A stretch of 8,972 nt of DNA, taken from the NCBI GenBank assembly GCA_003455595.1, contig DMQT01000134.1:1-8972 (forward strand). Reading direction: 5' to 3'. This DNA comes from Betaproteobacteria bacterium. GTDB lineage: Bacteria; Pseudomonadota; Gammaproteobacteria; Burkholderiales; Sulfuriferulaceae. Below, in pieces: positions 1 to 5,948 of this stretch (position 1 is its first letter; every line of letters starts with the position of its first letter). The notes under the pieces are model-generated. The model saw nothing but the letters and a program-made list of their open reading frames with translations. It had not been told where the DNA came from and did not search any database. Made by a program: the position numbers and the translations under genes.

Positions 1-262
1 AGATGTTGCACGAGGCCCAGCGCACGTCGGCGCCGAGTTCGATCAGCGTCTCGATCAGCACGGCCGTCTGGATCGTCATGTGCAGCGAGCCGGTGATGCG
101 CGCGCCAGCCAGGGATTTTAAAGCGGCGAATTCCTTGCGGATTGCCATCAGGCCGGGCATTTCAACTTCGGCAATGTTGATTTCCTTGCGTCCCCAGTCG
201 GCCAGCGACAGGTCGGCAATGATGTAATCAGGGGTAGAACTGGGTGAGGTGATGGCGTTCAT
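1..262 (-). CDS. ahcY: S-adenosylhomocysteine hydrolase (adenosylhomocysteinase), N-terminal part
   Basis: Cytosolic NAD-dependent enzyme that splits S-adenosylhomocysteine into adenosine and homocysteine, removing the inhibitory product of SAM-dependent methylation. Only the first 87 residues are present; the gene runs off the left edge. The visible protein begins [20 protein letters not shown] and carries the family's N-terminal signature: ADWGRKEI (residues 21-28), [12 protein letters not shown] (34-45), then [16 protein letters not shown] (58-73), where H61 and T63 belong to the substrate-binding HMT motif, followed by [11 protein letters not shown]. The ATG at 262-260 is preferred because a very strong Shine-Dalgarno sits 5 nt upstream; the GTG immediately before it is too close to that site. 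It lies downstream of metK on the same strand, but has its own promoter and riboswitch leader. Family assignment is secure; NAD-binding and C-terminal domains cannot be checked here. Confidence 0.97.
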   Translation of the reverse strand, partial: MNAITSPSSTPDYIIADLSLADWGRKEINIAEVEMPGLMAIRKEFAALKSLAGARITGSLHMTIQTAVLIETLIELGADVRWASCNI

Positions 263-266
263 CACG

Positions 267-275
267 CCCTCCTTT
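267..275 (-). promoter_or_regulatory. Strong Shine-Dalgarno of ahcY
   Basis: Reads AAAGGAGGG on the minus strand, nearly a full anti-16S match, with 5 nt between the AGGAGG core and the ATG at 262. It decides the start codon. It stands clear of the riboswitch stems, which suggests that control acts on transcription termination and not on ribosome access. Confidence 0.88.
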
Positions 276-288
276 CTGTAAAAAGACC

Positions 289-314
289 AAAAAAGCAGAC
301 GTGAGCGCCGTTGC
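289..314 (-). terminator. Putative terminator arm of the SAH riboswitch (expression platform)
   Basis: On the minus strand GCAACG (314-309) can pair with CGTcTGC (301-295, one bulged C at 298) around a 7-nt loop, and a run of six T follows directly (294-289), with a second T run at 284-280. The 5' arm GCAA is also needed for the 3' side of the riboswitch pseudoknot, so the two structures exclude each other. This fits an ON switch: SAH bound, pseudoknot formed, terminator blocked. The stem is short (6 bp with a bulge), so its strength is uncertain. Mutual exclusion is seen in the sequence; the switching mechanism is inferred. Confidence 0.55.
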
Positions 315-374
315 ATGGACTAGCCTTCGAGCCTGGCGAGTGGTCTGTGCCACCCGTCGCAACGCTCCTCGAAG
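301..374 (-). promoter_or_regulatory. SAH riboswitch aptamer in the ahcY leader
   Basis: The minus-strand leader matches the layout of the SAH riboswitch, an RNA class known upstream of ahcY in beta- and gammaproteobacteria that binds S-adenosylhomocysteine. P1: CTTCGAG (374-368) pairs perfectly with CTCGAAG (331-325). P2: CGGGTGG (356-350) pairs with CCACTCG (343-337), including one G-U, around a 6-nt loop. Pseudoknot: GAGCG (367-363) pairs with CGCTC (307-303), and the adjacent TTGC (362-359) with GCAA (314-311), leaving CGG bulged. The conserved GAGGAGCG and CCAGGCTCGAAGG blocks are recognisable. The location, about 40 nt before the ahcY start, and the downstream gene both agree. In this class ligand binding raises expression, so excess SAH should induce its own hydrolase. 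Confidence 0.93.
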
Positions 375-383
375 CAAGTGCGC

Positions 384-414
384 ATTCTAACGCAAAACGC
401 CCTGCCTTTGTCTA
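384..414 (-). promoter_or_regulatory. Candidate sigma-70 promoter of the SAH riboswitch / ahcY transcript
   Basis: The minus strand has a good -10 box TAGAAT (389-384). Seven bases further lies about 377, almost exactly where riboswitch stem P1 begins (374), so the transcript would start with the aptamer. The -35 box is less clear: TAGACA (414-409) is a close match but the spacer is 19 nt, while GACAAA (412-407) gives 17 nt but matches poorly. Both -35 candidates fall in the loop of the metK terminator hairpin. Confidence 0.55.
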
Positions 415-431
415 CCGGCAGGGCATTTTGC
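392..431 (-). terminator. Terminator hairpin downstream of metK
   Basis: A 15-bp inverted repeat: arms 392-406 and 417-431 with a 10-nt loop. Read on the minus strand every position pairs (one U-G wobble), whereas the plus strand has a C-A mismatch, so it suits the minus-strand metK transcript. The T-rich part (GTTTTGC) is inside the 3' arm and there is no long U tract after it, so termination may be partial. A second small hairpin, CTTGC/GCAAG with a 3-nt loop (431-443), sits between it and the metK stop codon. Confidence 0.7.
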
Positions 432-449
432 TTGCGCAGCAAGAATAAA

Positions 450-1613
450 CTACAGTCCGGCTGCGGCTTTCAGTGTCTCGGCCTTGTCGATCGCTTCCCA
501 GGTGAACTCGGGTTCGTCACGGCCAAAGTGACCGTAGCTCGCGGTACGCGTGTAGATCGGGCGCAGCAGGTTGAGGGTCTGGATGATCGCTTTCGGGCGC
601 AGGTCGAAGTGCGCTTCCACCAGCTTGGCGATTTTCTCATCGCTGATCTTGCCGGTGCCGAAGGTGTTCACCATCAGCGATACCGGACACGCCACGCCGA
701 TGGCATACGCCACCTGTACCAGACAGCGGCTGGCGATCCCGGCAGCGACGATGTTCTTCGCCACATAGCGGCCGGCGTATGCCGCTGAACGATCGACCTT
801 GCTCGGATCCTTGCCGGAAAACGCGCCGCCACCGTGCGGTGCGGCACCGCCGTAGGTGTCGACAATGATCTTGCGCCCGGTCAGACCAGCGTCACCCATC
901 GGTCCGCCGATGACGAAGCGCCCGGTCGGATTGACCAGATAGCGCACGTCCTCTTTCAACATGTCGGCGGCAATCACCGGCTTGATGATTTCCTCGATGA
1001 CGGCTTCTTCGATCTGCGCGTGCGAGACTTCAGGATTGTGCTGGGTGGACACCACCACGGTATCGACATGCTGCGGCACGCCGTCCACATAGCGAATCGA
1101 CACCTGCGATTTCGCGTCCGGGCGCAGCCAGGGCAGACGACCGTCCTTGCGCAATTCAGCCTGGCGCTCCATCAAACGATGCGCCAGGTAAATCGGCATC
1201 GGCATCAGTGTCGGCGTTTCATCACAGGCATAGCCGAACATCAAACCCTGGTCGCCTGCGCCCTGGTCGAGGTCCAGGCCTTCACCTTCATTCACACCTT
1301 GTGCGATGTCCACCGACTGCTTGCCGAAGGTGGTGAGCACCGAGCAGGTATGGTAATCGAAGCCGATTTCGGAACTGTCGTAACCGATGCGCTTCACCGC
1401 CTGACGCGCCACCTGGTTGTAGTCAATAGTCGCGTGGGTGGTGATTTCACCGGCGATCACCACCAGCCCGGTGGTGACCAGCGTCTCGCACGCTACACGT
1501 GCATGCGGGTCCTGAGTTAGAATCGCATCCAGTACCGAGTCGGAAATCTGGTCGGCAACTTTGTCTGGATGGCCTTCTGAAACCGATTCCGAAGTAAAAA
1601 TGAAGTCTTTCAT
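450..1613 (-). CDS. metK: S-adenosylmethionine synthetase (methionine adenosyltransferase)
   Basis: Cytosolic enzyme that makes SAM from methionine and ATP, releasing phosphate and pyrophosphate; it needs Mg2+ and K+. The 387-residue product is full length (family about 380-390). The N-terminus has [20 protein letters not shown] (residues 6-25) with the ATP-binding H15 and D17. The first PROSITE-type signature GAGDQG is at 118-123, the glycine-rich signature [19 protein letters not shown] at 261-279, and YGHFGR near the C-terminus (360-365). The ATG at 1613 is chosen because [18 protein letters not shown] aligns with the usual family start; the frame stays open 26 codons further to 1691 but that would overlap the start of the divergent lpxL-like gene. 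A weak GGAA Shine-Dalgarno lies 6 nt upstream. No SAM riboswitch fits in the short leader. Same strand as ahcY, separated by a terminator and a new promoter. Confidence 0.98.
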   Translation of the reverse strand: MKDFIFTSESVSEGHPDKVADQISDSVLDAILTQDPHARVACETLVTTGLVVIAGEITTHATIDYNQVARQAVKRIGYDSSEIGFDYHTCSVLTTFGKQSVDIAQGVNEGEGLDLDQGAGDQGLMFGYACDETPTLMPMPIYLAHRLMERQAELRKDGRLPWLRPDAKSQVSIRYVDGVPQHVDTVVVSTQHNPEVSHAQIEEAVIEEIIKPVIAADMLKEDVRYLVNPTGRFVIGGPMGDAGLTGRKIIVDTYGGAAPHGGGAFSGKDPSKVDRSAAYAGRYVAKNIVAAGIASRCLVQVAYAIGVACPVSLMVNTFGTGKISDEKIAKLVEAHFDLRPKAIIQTLNLLRPIYTRTASYGHFGRDEPEFTWEAIDKAETLKAAAGL

Positions 1614-1682
1614 GTTTATTCCATATATTTTGACTGGCGTGGATGGTAGCAAATACCGCCACCACTTGACAGCCCCGTATCT
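1614..1682. promoter_or_regulatory. Divergent intergenic region between metK and the lipid A acyltransferase operon
   Basis: These 69 bp must hold the start signals of both metK (minus) and the plus-strand acyltransferase set, unless promoters lie inside the genes. No promoter is convincing. Plus strand: TTGACT (1630-1635) with a weak AATACC 16 nt on. Minus strand: TTGCTA (1652-1647) with AT-rich DNA around 1622-1629 as a possible -10, which would leave almost no 5' leader for metK. An imperfect dyad, GTGG-AT-GGTA ... TACC-G-CCAC (1639-1662), is centred in the gap and could be an operator or a leader hairpin. Confidence 0.4.
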
Positions 1683-2549
1683 ATGACGCATTTTTTTCTC
1701 CGCCTGCTGGCGCGTTTACCGCTGCGTTTCTGGCATGCCATAGGCGCGCTCGGCGGTCGTCTGGCCTATCGCTTCAACGCGCGTTATGCCAAGCGCCTGG
1801 CGGACAATTTGCGCCAGAGCGGCATCGCTGCCGACGCTGCCGACTACCAGCGACTCCTGCGTCAGAGCGCTGCTGAAATCGGCAAGGGCGGCGCGGAGAT
1901 CATCCCGATCTGGCTGCGCCCATACGACCAGGTTTTGAAACTGGTCAAGGAATGCCACGGTTGGGAGCACGTCGAAGCCGCCGTAAATCAGGGCAAGGGC
2001 GTGCTGGCGATGACGCCGCATCTGGGCTGCTTCGAGATTGTCAGCCTGTATTACGCGGCACGCCTGCCGATGACGGTACTGTACCGCCCGCCCCGGCAAA
2101 AATGGCTGGAGGGCATCATGCGTACCGGGCGCGGACGCGGCCAGGTGACGCTGGCGACGACCGATGTCAAAGGCGTGCGCGCGCTGCTGACCGCGCTCAA
2201 AAAAGGCGAAGCCACCGGCATTTTGCCAGACCAGGTAGCCAGCAAGGGCGAGGGAGCCTGGGCGCCGTTTTTCGGGCGACAAGCCTACACGCCGACTTTG
2301 GTGTCGCGCCTGCATCAATCCACCGGCGCGGTGCCGCTGCTGATGTTTGGCGAGCGCCTGCCACGCGGGCAGGGTTACCGTATCCACATCACGCCACTGG
2401 CTGCCGATTTGACCGGCAGCAAGGAAGCCACCGCTTTGCAGTTGAATCAGGCGCTGGAAGCCTTGATCCGCCAATATCCGGCGCAGTATTTGTGGAGCTA
2501 TAACCGCTACAAACGCCCGGGCGGCGTTACGCCGCCGCCGGGGGAATAA
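1683..2549 (+). CDS. Lysophospholipid / lipid A late acyltransferase, LpxL(HtrB)/LpxM family, first copy
   Basis: Inner-membrane acyltransferase of the family that adds secondary acyl chains from acyl-ACP to Kdo2-lipid A precursor. The 288-residue product has a hydrophobic N-terminal anchor (residues about 4-24), the catalytic HX4(D/E) motif as HLGCFE (H113, E118), LYRPPRQKW (133-141), the conserved LPDQ at 181-184 followed by FFGRQAYTP, and the C-terminal [12 protein letters not shown] (268-279). Length is slightly below the roughly 300-residue E. coli enzymes. The ATG at 1683 is the first start in frame; no good Shine-Dalgarno precedes it. The stop is one base before the next gene, a paralogue, so they are co-transcribed. 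Which acyl position it serves (2' or 3'), or whether it acts on another lysolipid such as an ornithine lipid, cannot be read from sequence. Confidence 0.9.
   Translation: MTHFFLRLLARLPLRFWHAIGALGGRLAYRFNARYAKRLADNLRQSGIAADAADYQRLLRQSAAEIGKGGAEIIPIWLRPYDQVLKLVKECHGWEHVEAAVNQGKGVLAMTPHLGCFEIVSLYYAARLPMTVLYRPPRQKWLEGIMRTGRGRGQVTLATTDVKGVRALLTALKKGEATGILPDQVASKGEGAWAPFFGRQAYTPTLVSRLHQSTGAVPLLMFGERLPRGQGYRIHITPLAADLTGSKEATALQLNQALEALIRQYPAQYLWSYNRYKRPGGVTPPPGE
2520..2536 (+). repeat. GC-rich hairpin at the junction of the two acyltransferase genes
   Basis: GGCGGCG (2520-2526) and CGCCGCC (2530-2536) form a perfect 7-bp stem with a TTA loop in the last codons of the first acyltransferase gene, followed at once by the GGGGGA Shine-Dalgarno (2540-2545) of the second. 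There is no T tract, so it is not a terminator. It could influence translation of the second gene or act as an mRNA stability element; it may also be only the codon pattern of the Gly/Pro-rich tail. Confidence 0.45.
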
Positions 2550-2550
2550 G

Positions 2551-3423
2551 ATGTCCCATATCGGAATCACGCTGCTCTGGCTGGTGCACTGGCTGCCGCT
2601 ATCGTGGCAGGCAGCACTCGGTAACGCGCTCGGCAGCCTGCTGTTTCGCTTTGCCGAGCGGCGTCGCCGCATCGGCGAAATCAACTTGCAGCTGTGCTTC
2701 CCGGACTGGAGCGCGGCACGCCGCCAGCAGGTACTCCACGCACATTTCCGTTGTGCCGCGCGCGCCGCGCTGGAGCACGGCATACTGTGGTGGTCGGATG
2801 TGAAACGGGTCAAGCGCCTGGTTCATTTCACCGGACTGGAGCATTTTTTGGCGCACCAGCACACGCCGGTGATCCTGCTGGCGCCGCACTTCGTTGGCCT
2901 CGACATGGGTGGCGTCCGCTTTACCGCTGAGTATGCACCGATCGTGTCCATGTACAGTCGTCTGAAAAACCCACATTTTGACCGCCTCATGCTGCACGCA
3001 CGCACACGCTTTGGCGGCTCGAAAATGTTTTCACGTCACGACGGCGTGCGCCCACTGGTACGCGAAATCAAACAGGGTCTGCCGCTGTATTACCTGCCAG
3101 ATCAGGACTTTGGCGCAAAAGATGCGCTGTTCGTGCCATTTTTTGGCGTACCTGCCGCCACCGTCAGCGCCATGCCGCGCATCGCCAGGGTGGCGGGTGC
3201 CAAAGTCGTACCGCTGGTGACACGCCAGTTGCCTGGTGGACAAGGTTACGTGGCGCAGTTCTACCCGGCATGGGACAATTTCCCGAGTGAAGACGTCGAG
3301 GCTGACACGCGGCGTATGAACACCTTCATCGAAGACCGCGTACGCGAAATGCCCGAGCAGTACTTCTGGCTGCACAAGCGCTTCAAGACGCGTCCGCCGG
3401 GCGAGGCCAAGCTCTATCCATGA
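2551..3423 (+). CDS. lpxL: Lipid A biosynthesis lauroyl/myristoyl-type acyltransferase, LpxL family, second copy
   Basis: Second inner-membrane acyltransferase of the same family, 290 residues, expected to transfer a fatty acyl chain from acyl-ACP to Kdo2-lipid A precursor. Visible are the N-terminal hydrophobic anchor (about 5-33), the catalytic HX4D motif HFVGLD (H113, D118), SRLKNPHFDRLM (136-147), the family block YYLPDQDFG (180-188) with FVPFFGVPAATV (194-205), and YFWLHKRFKTRP (271-282) at the C-terminus. These are closer to E. coli LpxL/LpxP than those of the first copy. It starts one base after the stop of its neighbour with GGGGGA 5 nt upstream, and its stop overlaps the next start in ATGA, so the three genes form one operon. 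The catalytic pair sits at residues 113 and 118 in both copies. Which of the two does the LpxL and which the LpxM step is open. Confidence 0.93.
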   Translation: MSHIGITLLWLVHWLPLSWQAALGNALGSLLFRFAERRRRIGEINLQLCFPDWSAARRQQVLHAHFRCAARAALEHGILWWSDVKRVKRLVHFTGLEHFLAHQHTPVILLAPHFVGLDMGGVRFTAEYAPIVSMYSRLKNPHFDRLMLHARTRFGGSKMFSRHDGVRPLVREIKQGLPLYYLPDQDFGAKDALFVPFFGVPAATVSAMPRIARVAGAKVVPLVTRQLPGGQGYVAQFYPAWDNFPSEDVEADTRRMNTFIEDRVREMPEQYFWLHKRFKTRPPGEAKLYP

Positions 3424-3923
3424 GCCTTCTGATCGCCGCATTATGCGATGACCAGGTCGAGGCGCTGGGCGCGCTGGCACGGCATATCTGGCTGCAACAT
3501 TACCCAAGCATCATCAGCCCGGCGCAAATCGATTACATGCTCAATCAGCGTTACGACGCGACGGCGATCCGCCAGCACATGCACCAACCCGGTAACGGGT
3601 GGGATGTGGCGCAGCAAGACAGCAGCTTGATCGGCTTTGTGCATTATTGCCTCGACACGGATCCGCAGCGCCTGAAACTGGACAAGCTGTACGTCCACCC
3701 TGACTGGCAGCGTCGCGGCGTGGGGGCGGCTTTGCTGGCGCGGGTGGAAGCTGCAGCGCGCCGTCAGCAGCGCAGTGTCATCCAGTTACGTACCAATAAA
3801 CACAACCATCTCGCGCTGGCGGCGTATCGCAAATACGGTTTTGAAATTGTCGCCGAGGTCGTTACCGACATTGGCGGCGGCTTCGTGATGGATGATTACG
3901 TGCTGGAAAAAACCTTGGCCTGA
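3420..3923 (+). CDS. GNAT-family N-acetyltransferase
   Basis: Predicted soluble acetyl-CoA-dependent N-acetyltransferase of 167 residues. The core GNAT motif A is LDKLYVHPDWQRRGVGAALLARVE (residues 87-110) with the acetyl-CoA pyrophosphate loop QRRGVGA (97-103). Motif B follows as NHLALAAYRKYGFE (129-142), then a C-terminal strand GGFVMDDYVLEK. Central GFVHY (72-76) is the strand before motif A. The acceptor substrate is not evident; small-molecule or protein N-acetylation are both possible, and the RimI-like layout alone does not decide. Its ATG overlaps the stop of the second acyltransferase (ATGA, 3420-3423), so it is translationally coupled to lipid A genes, though a direct role in the envelope is only a guess. 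The last 28 bp overlap, on the opposite strand, the end of the sensor kinase gene, and no terminator separates them. Confidence 0.9.
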   Translation: MSLLIAALCDDQVEALGALARHIWLQHYPSIISPAQIDYMLNQRYDATAIRQHMHQPGNGWDVAQQDSSLIGFVHYCLDTDPQRLKLDKLYVHPDWQRRGVGAALLARVEAAARRQQRSVIQLRTNKHNHLALAAYRKYGFEIVAEVVTDIGGGFVMDDYVLEKTLA

Positions 3924-5272
3924 GGATGAGGAAACCGAAGCCGTACCAAGGTGCCGCGCCCGGCAGCCGGTGCGGTAATTTCCAGCACCGCATCGTGCAC
4001 GCGTGCGATTTCATCGACAATCGCCAGCCCCAGCCCGCAACCGTCGCCCGGGCTGCCTTCGACGCGGTAAAAACGTTCGCGCACCTTGGTGATTGCCGCT
4101 GCGGGAATGCCGATACCGTTATCTTCCACCTCCAGCCAGGCGTCTGCCGCACTGCCGCAGCGCACCGTGATGCTGCCGCCGGGCGCGGTATAACGCAGCG
4201 CGTTGTCGATCAGATTGGCGAGCAGTTCGCGTAGCAGCAGTGGCTCGCCCACCAGCCAGGCGGGTGCCATGTCAAAGCCCAAGTCGAGTTGCTTGTCCAG
4301 TGCGCGCGGCACCCATATGCGCGCGGCGTCTTCCACCACGCTGCGCAAATCCAGCCACTGCATGGCGTCAGGTGGCAACGCACCGGGTTCGGCGCGTGCC
4401 AGCGTAAGCAGCTGATTCGCCAGATGTGCAGTGCGTATGGTGGAGGCGTGCAAACACGCGAAGGTGGGGCGCAGATCCTCCGGCAGGTCACCGCGTAGCG
4501 CCAACTCGACCTGGGTTTGCAGCCCGGCCAAGGGCGTGCGCAACTGGTGCGCGGCGTTGGCGAGAAAACGCTGCTGGCTCGCCAGCGCCGCGTCCAGTCG
4601 CCCCAGCAGGGCATTGAGCGAGGCGACCACCGGGCGCACTTCATCCGGCGCGTGGTGCTCGGGCACCGGGCGCAGGTCACGGTGCGAACGCGCGGCGATT
4701 TCTTCCTGCAGGCTTTGCAACGGTGCCAGTCCACGGCGCACGCCGAACCACACCAGTACGATGGCGGCGAGCGCAATCACCACCGCTGGCGCGAGCAGCC
4801 CGAGCAGGATATGCAGCAAATGGCTGTCGCGTTTGTTGAGTGTTTCAGCGACTTGCAACACGCCGCTGCCGCCTTTCTCGATGTGAATGCGCAAGGCGGC
4901 GACACGAATACTGCGACCGCTGTAGGTAGCGTTGTAAAACAGCGCTTTGTCGCCGATGTTGGGCGGCACCGGCAGATACAGATTGCCCACCGGCTGGCTG
5001 CCATTGGCGCTGAGCTGGTAATAGATATTGTCGTAGGCGTCCACCAGCAGCAAGTCACGCGCTGTCTGGGTCAGATTGAATGCCGGCTGGCCGTTAACCA
5101 GCTGAACGTGTTGCGCCAGCGCCAGCATGGGGTCGAGCAATTCCTTGTCGTAAGCGTCATTGGCGGCATTGCGCGCGATGTAGAAAGTGCCCGCCGCGCC
5201 CAGCGCCAGCAGCACCAGCAGCGGTGCCAGCAGCCAGCCCAGCAGCAGGCGGCGCAGGCTACGGCTGGGCAT
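3896..5272 (-). CDS. Two-component sensor histidine kinase, TctE/QseC-like
   Basis: Inner-membrane histidine kinase, 458 residues, that should phosphorylate the regulator encoded just upstream. Order: TM1 (about 9-33), periplasmic sensor (34-151) of the TctE/QseC N-terminal type (starts YDKELLDPMLALAQHV), TM2 (152-176), HAMP-like linker (177-230), H box FLANAAHQLRTPLAGL with phospho-acceptor H242, N box LLANLIDNALRY (350-361), G1 DNGIGI (384-389), F box around ERFYR (399-403) and G2 GCGLGLAI (411-418). All catalytic boxes are intact. Start: ATG at 5272, 14 nt inside the end of the regulator gene; an upstream in-frame ATG at 5377 would add 35 residues read out of frame from the regulator. The sensor region has few potential metal ligands (H55, H130; no Cys, no Met or His cluster), unlike a classical metal sensor. 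Its 3' end overlaps the convergent acetyltransferase gene by 28 bp. Confidence 0.94.
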   Translation of the reverse strand: MPSRSLRRLLLGWLLAPLLVLLALGAAGTFYIARNAANDAYDKELLDPMLALAQHVQLVNGQPAFNLTQTARDLLLVDAYDNIYYQLSANGSQPVGNLYLPVPPNIGDKALFYNATYSGRSIRVAALRIHIEKGGSGVLQVAETLNKRDSHLLHILLGLLAPAVVIALAAIVLVWFGVRRGLAPLQSLQEEIAARSHRDLRPVPEHHAPDEVRPVVASLNALLGRLDAALASQQRFLANAAHQLRTPLAGLQTQVELALRGDLPEDLRPTFACLHASTIRTAHLANQLLTLARAEPGALPPDAMQWLDLRSVVEDAARIWVPRALDKQLDLGFDMAPAWLVGEPLLLRELLANLIDNALRYTAPGGSITVRCGSAADAWLEVEDNGIGIPAAAITKVRERFYRVEGSPGDGCGLGLAIVDEIARVHDAVLEITAPAAGRGTLVRLRFPHPQAKVFSST

Positions 5273-5948
5273 TGCCCGCTTCTTCCAGCAGATATCCAAA
5301 GCCGCGCACCGTGCGGACGTACACGCCGGCTGGTTCAAGCTTGGCACGCAGCCGCGACATGTACACCTCGACCGCATTCGGGCTGATTTCCTCGTCCCAA
5401 CTGCACACCGCCTGCATAATCTTGTCTTTGCTCAACACCTGTCCCTGACGCATCAGCAGGTATTCCAGCACGCTCCACTCACGCGCAGTGAGGTTGAGCG
5501 GGCTGTCTGCCAGCCAGGCGCGGTGTGCCAGCGTGTCCATCAGCAGCACGCCGCAGCTGAGCTGGGCGCTTTGCGCATGGTGCCCGCGCCGGAGCAGCGC
5601 CCGCACCCGTGCCTCGAATTCACCCAGCGCGAAGGGTTTGGTCATGTAATCGTCGGCACCCAGATCAAGGCCGCGCACACGGTCGCTCACCGCATCGCGT
5701 GCAGTCAGAATCAATACCGGCAGCGTCTGGCCGCGTTCGCGTGCCCGCCGCAGCACGCTGAACCCATCAATACCGGGCAGGCCAATGTCCAGCACCAGCA
5801 GGTCGTAATGCTCAATGCCCAATGCCAACAGCGCCTTTTCGCCCGTGCTGACACGATCCACCGCGTAGCCGGGCGTCGCCAGTGCGCGCGCCAGACCTGC
5901 GGCGAGCAGTTCATCATCTTCAACAATCAGAATACGCATGGATTTCAT
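5259..5948 (-). CDS. OmpR/PhoB-family response regulator
   Basis: DNA-binding response regulator, 229 residues, partner of the downstream kinase. Receiver domain (about 4-117): acidic pair D11/D12, phospho-acceptor D54 in LLVLDIGLPG, switch T82, and K104 in YMTKPF. C-terminal winged-helix domain (about 130-224) with LTAREWSVLEYLL (153-165), recognition-helix region NAVEVYMSRLRAKL (191-204) and the wing VRTVRGFGYLL (211-221). The sequence is of the TctD/QseB/PmrA type. The first ATG at 5948 overlaps the pump stop codon by one base (TAATG), so it is probably translated by re-initiation; the ATG at 5939 gives the commoner N-terminus MRILIVEDD and is a possible start. Likely role: control of the pump operon and perhaps its own genes. 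No obvious direct-repeat binding site is visible in the window; the operon promoter lies beyond the right edge. Confidence 0.95.
   Translation of the reverse strand: MKSMRILIVEDDELLAAGLARALATPGYAVDRVSTGEKALLALGIEHYDLLVLDIGLPGIDGFSVLRRARERGQTLPVLILTARDAVSDRVRGLDLGADDYMTKPFALGEFEARVRALLRRGHHAQSAQLSCGVLLMDTLAHRAWLADSPLNLTAREWSVLEYLLMRQGQVLSKDKIMQAVCSWDEEISPNAVEVYMSRLRAKLEPAGVYVRTVRGFGYLLEEAGNAQP

Noticed and set aside
834..1520. Plus-strand open frame of 228 codons opposite metK.
   Set aside because: Shadow of metK, whose signatures are all intact on the minus strand.
1666..1671. TTGACA as the -35 box of the first acyltransferase gene.
   Set aside because: A normally spaced -10 would fall inside the coding sequence, after the ATG at 1683.
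1614..1682. SAM riboswitch upstream of metK.
   Set aside because: The gap is only 69 nt and shows none of the conserved SAM-aptamer blocks or a terminator.
1614..1691. N-terminal extension of MetK by 26 residues to an upstream start.
   Set aside because: The family begins at the [13 protein letters not shown] block; the extension has no homology-like features and would overlap the start of the divergent gene.
1716..2813. Minus-strand open frame of 365 codons across both acyltransferase genes.
   Set aside because: It spans the junction of two well-supported plus-strand genes and lacks any motif.
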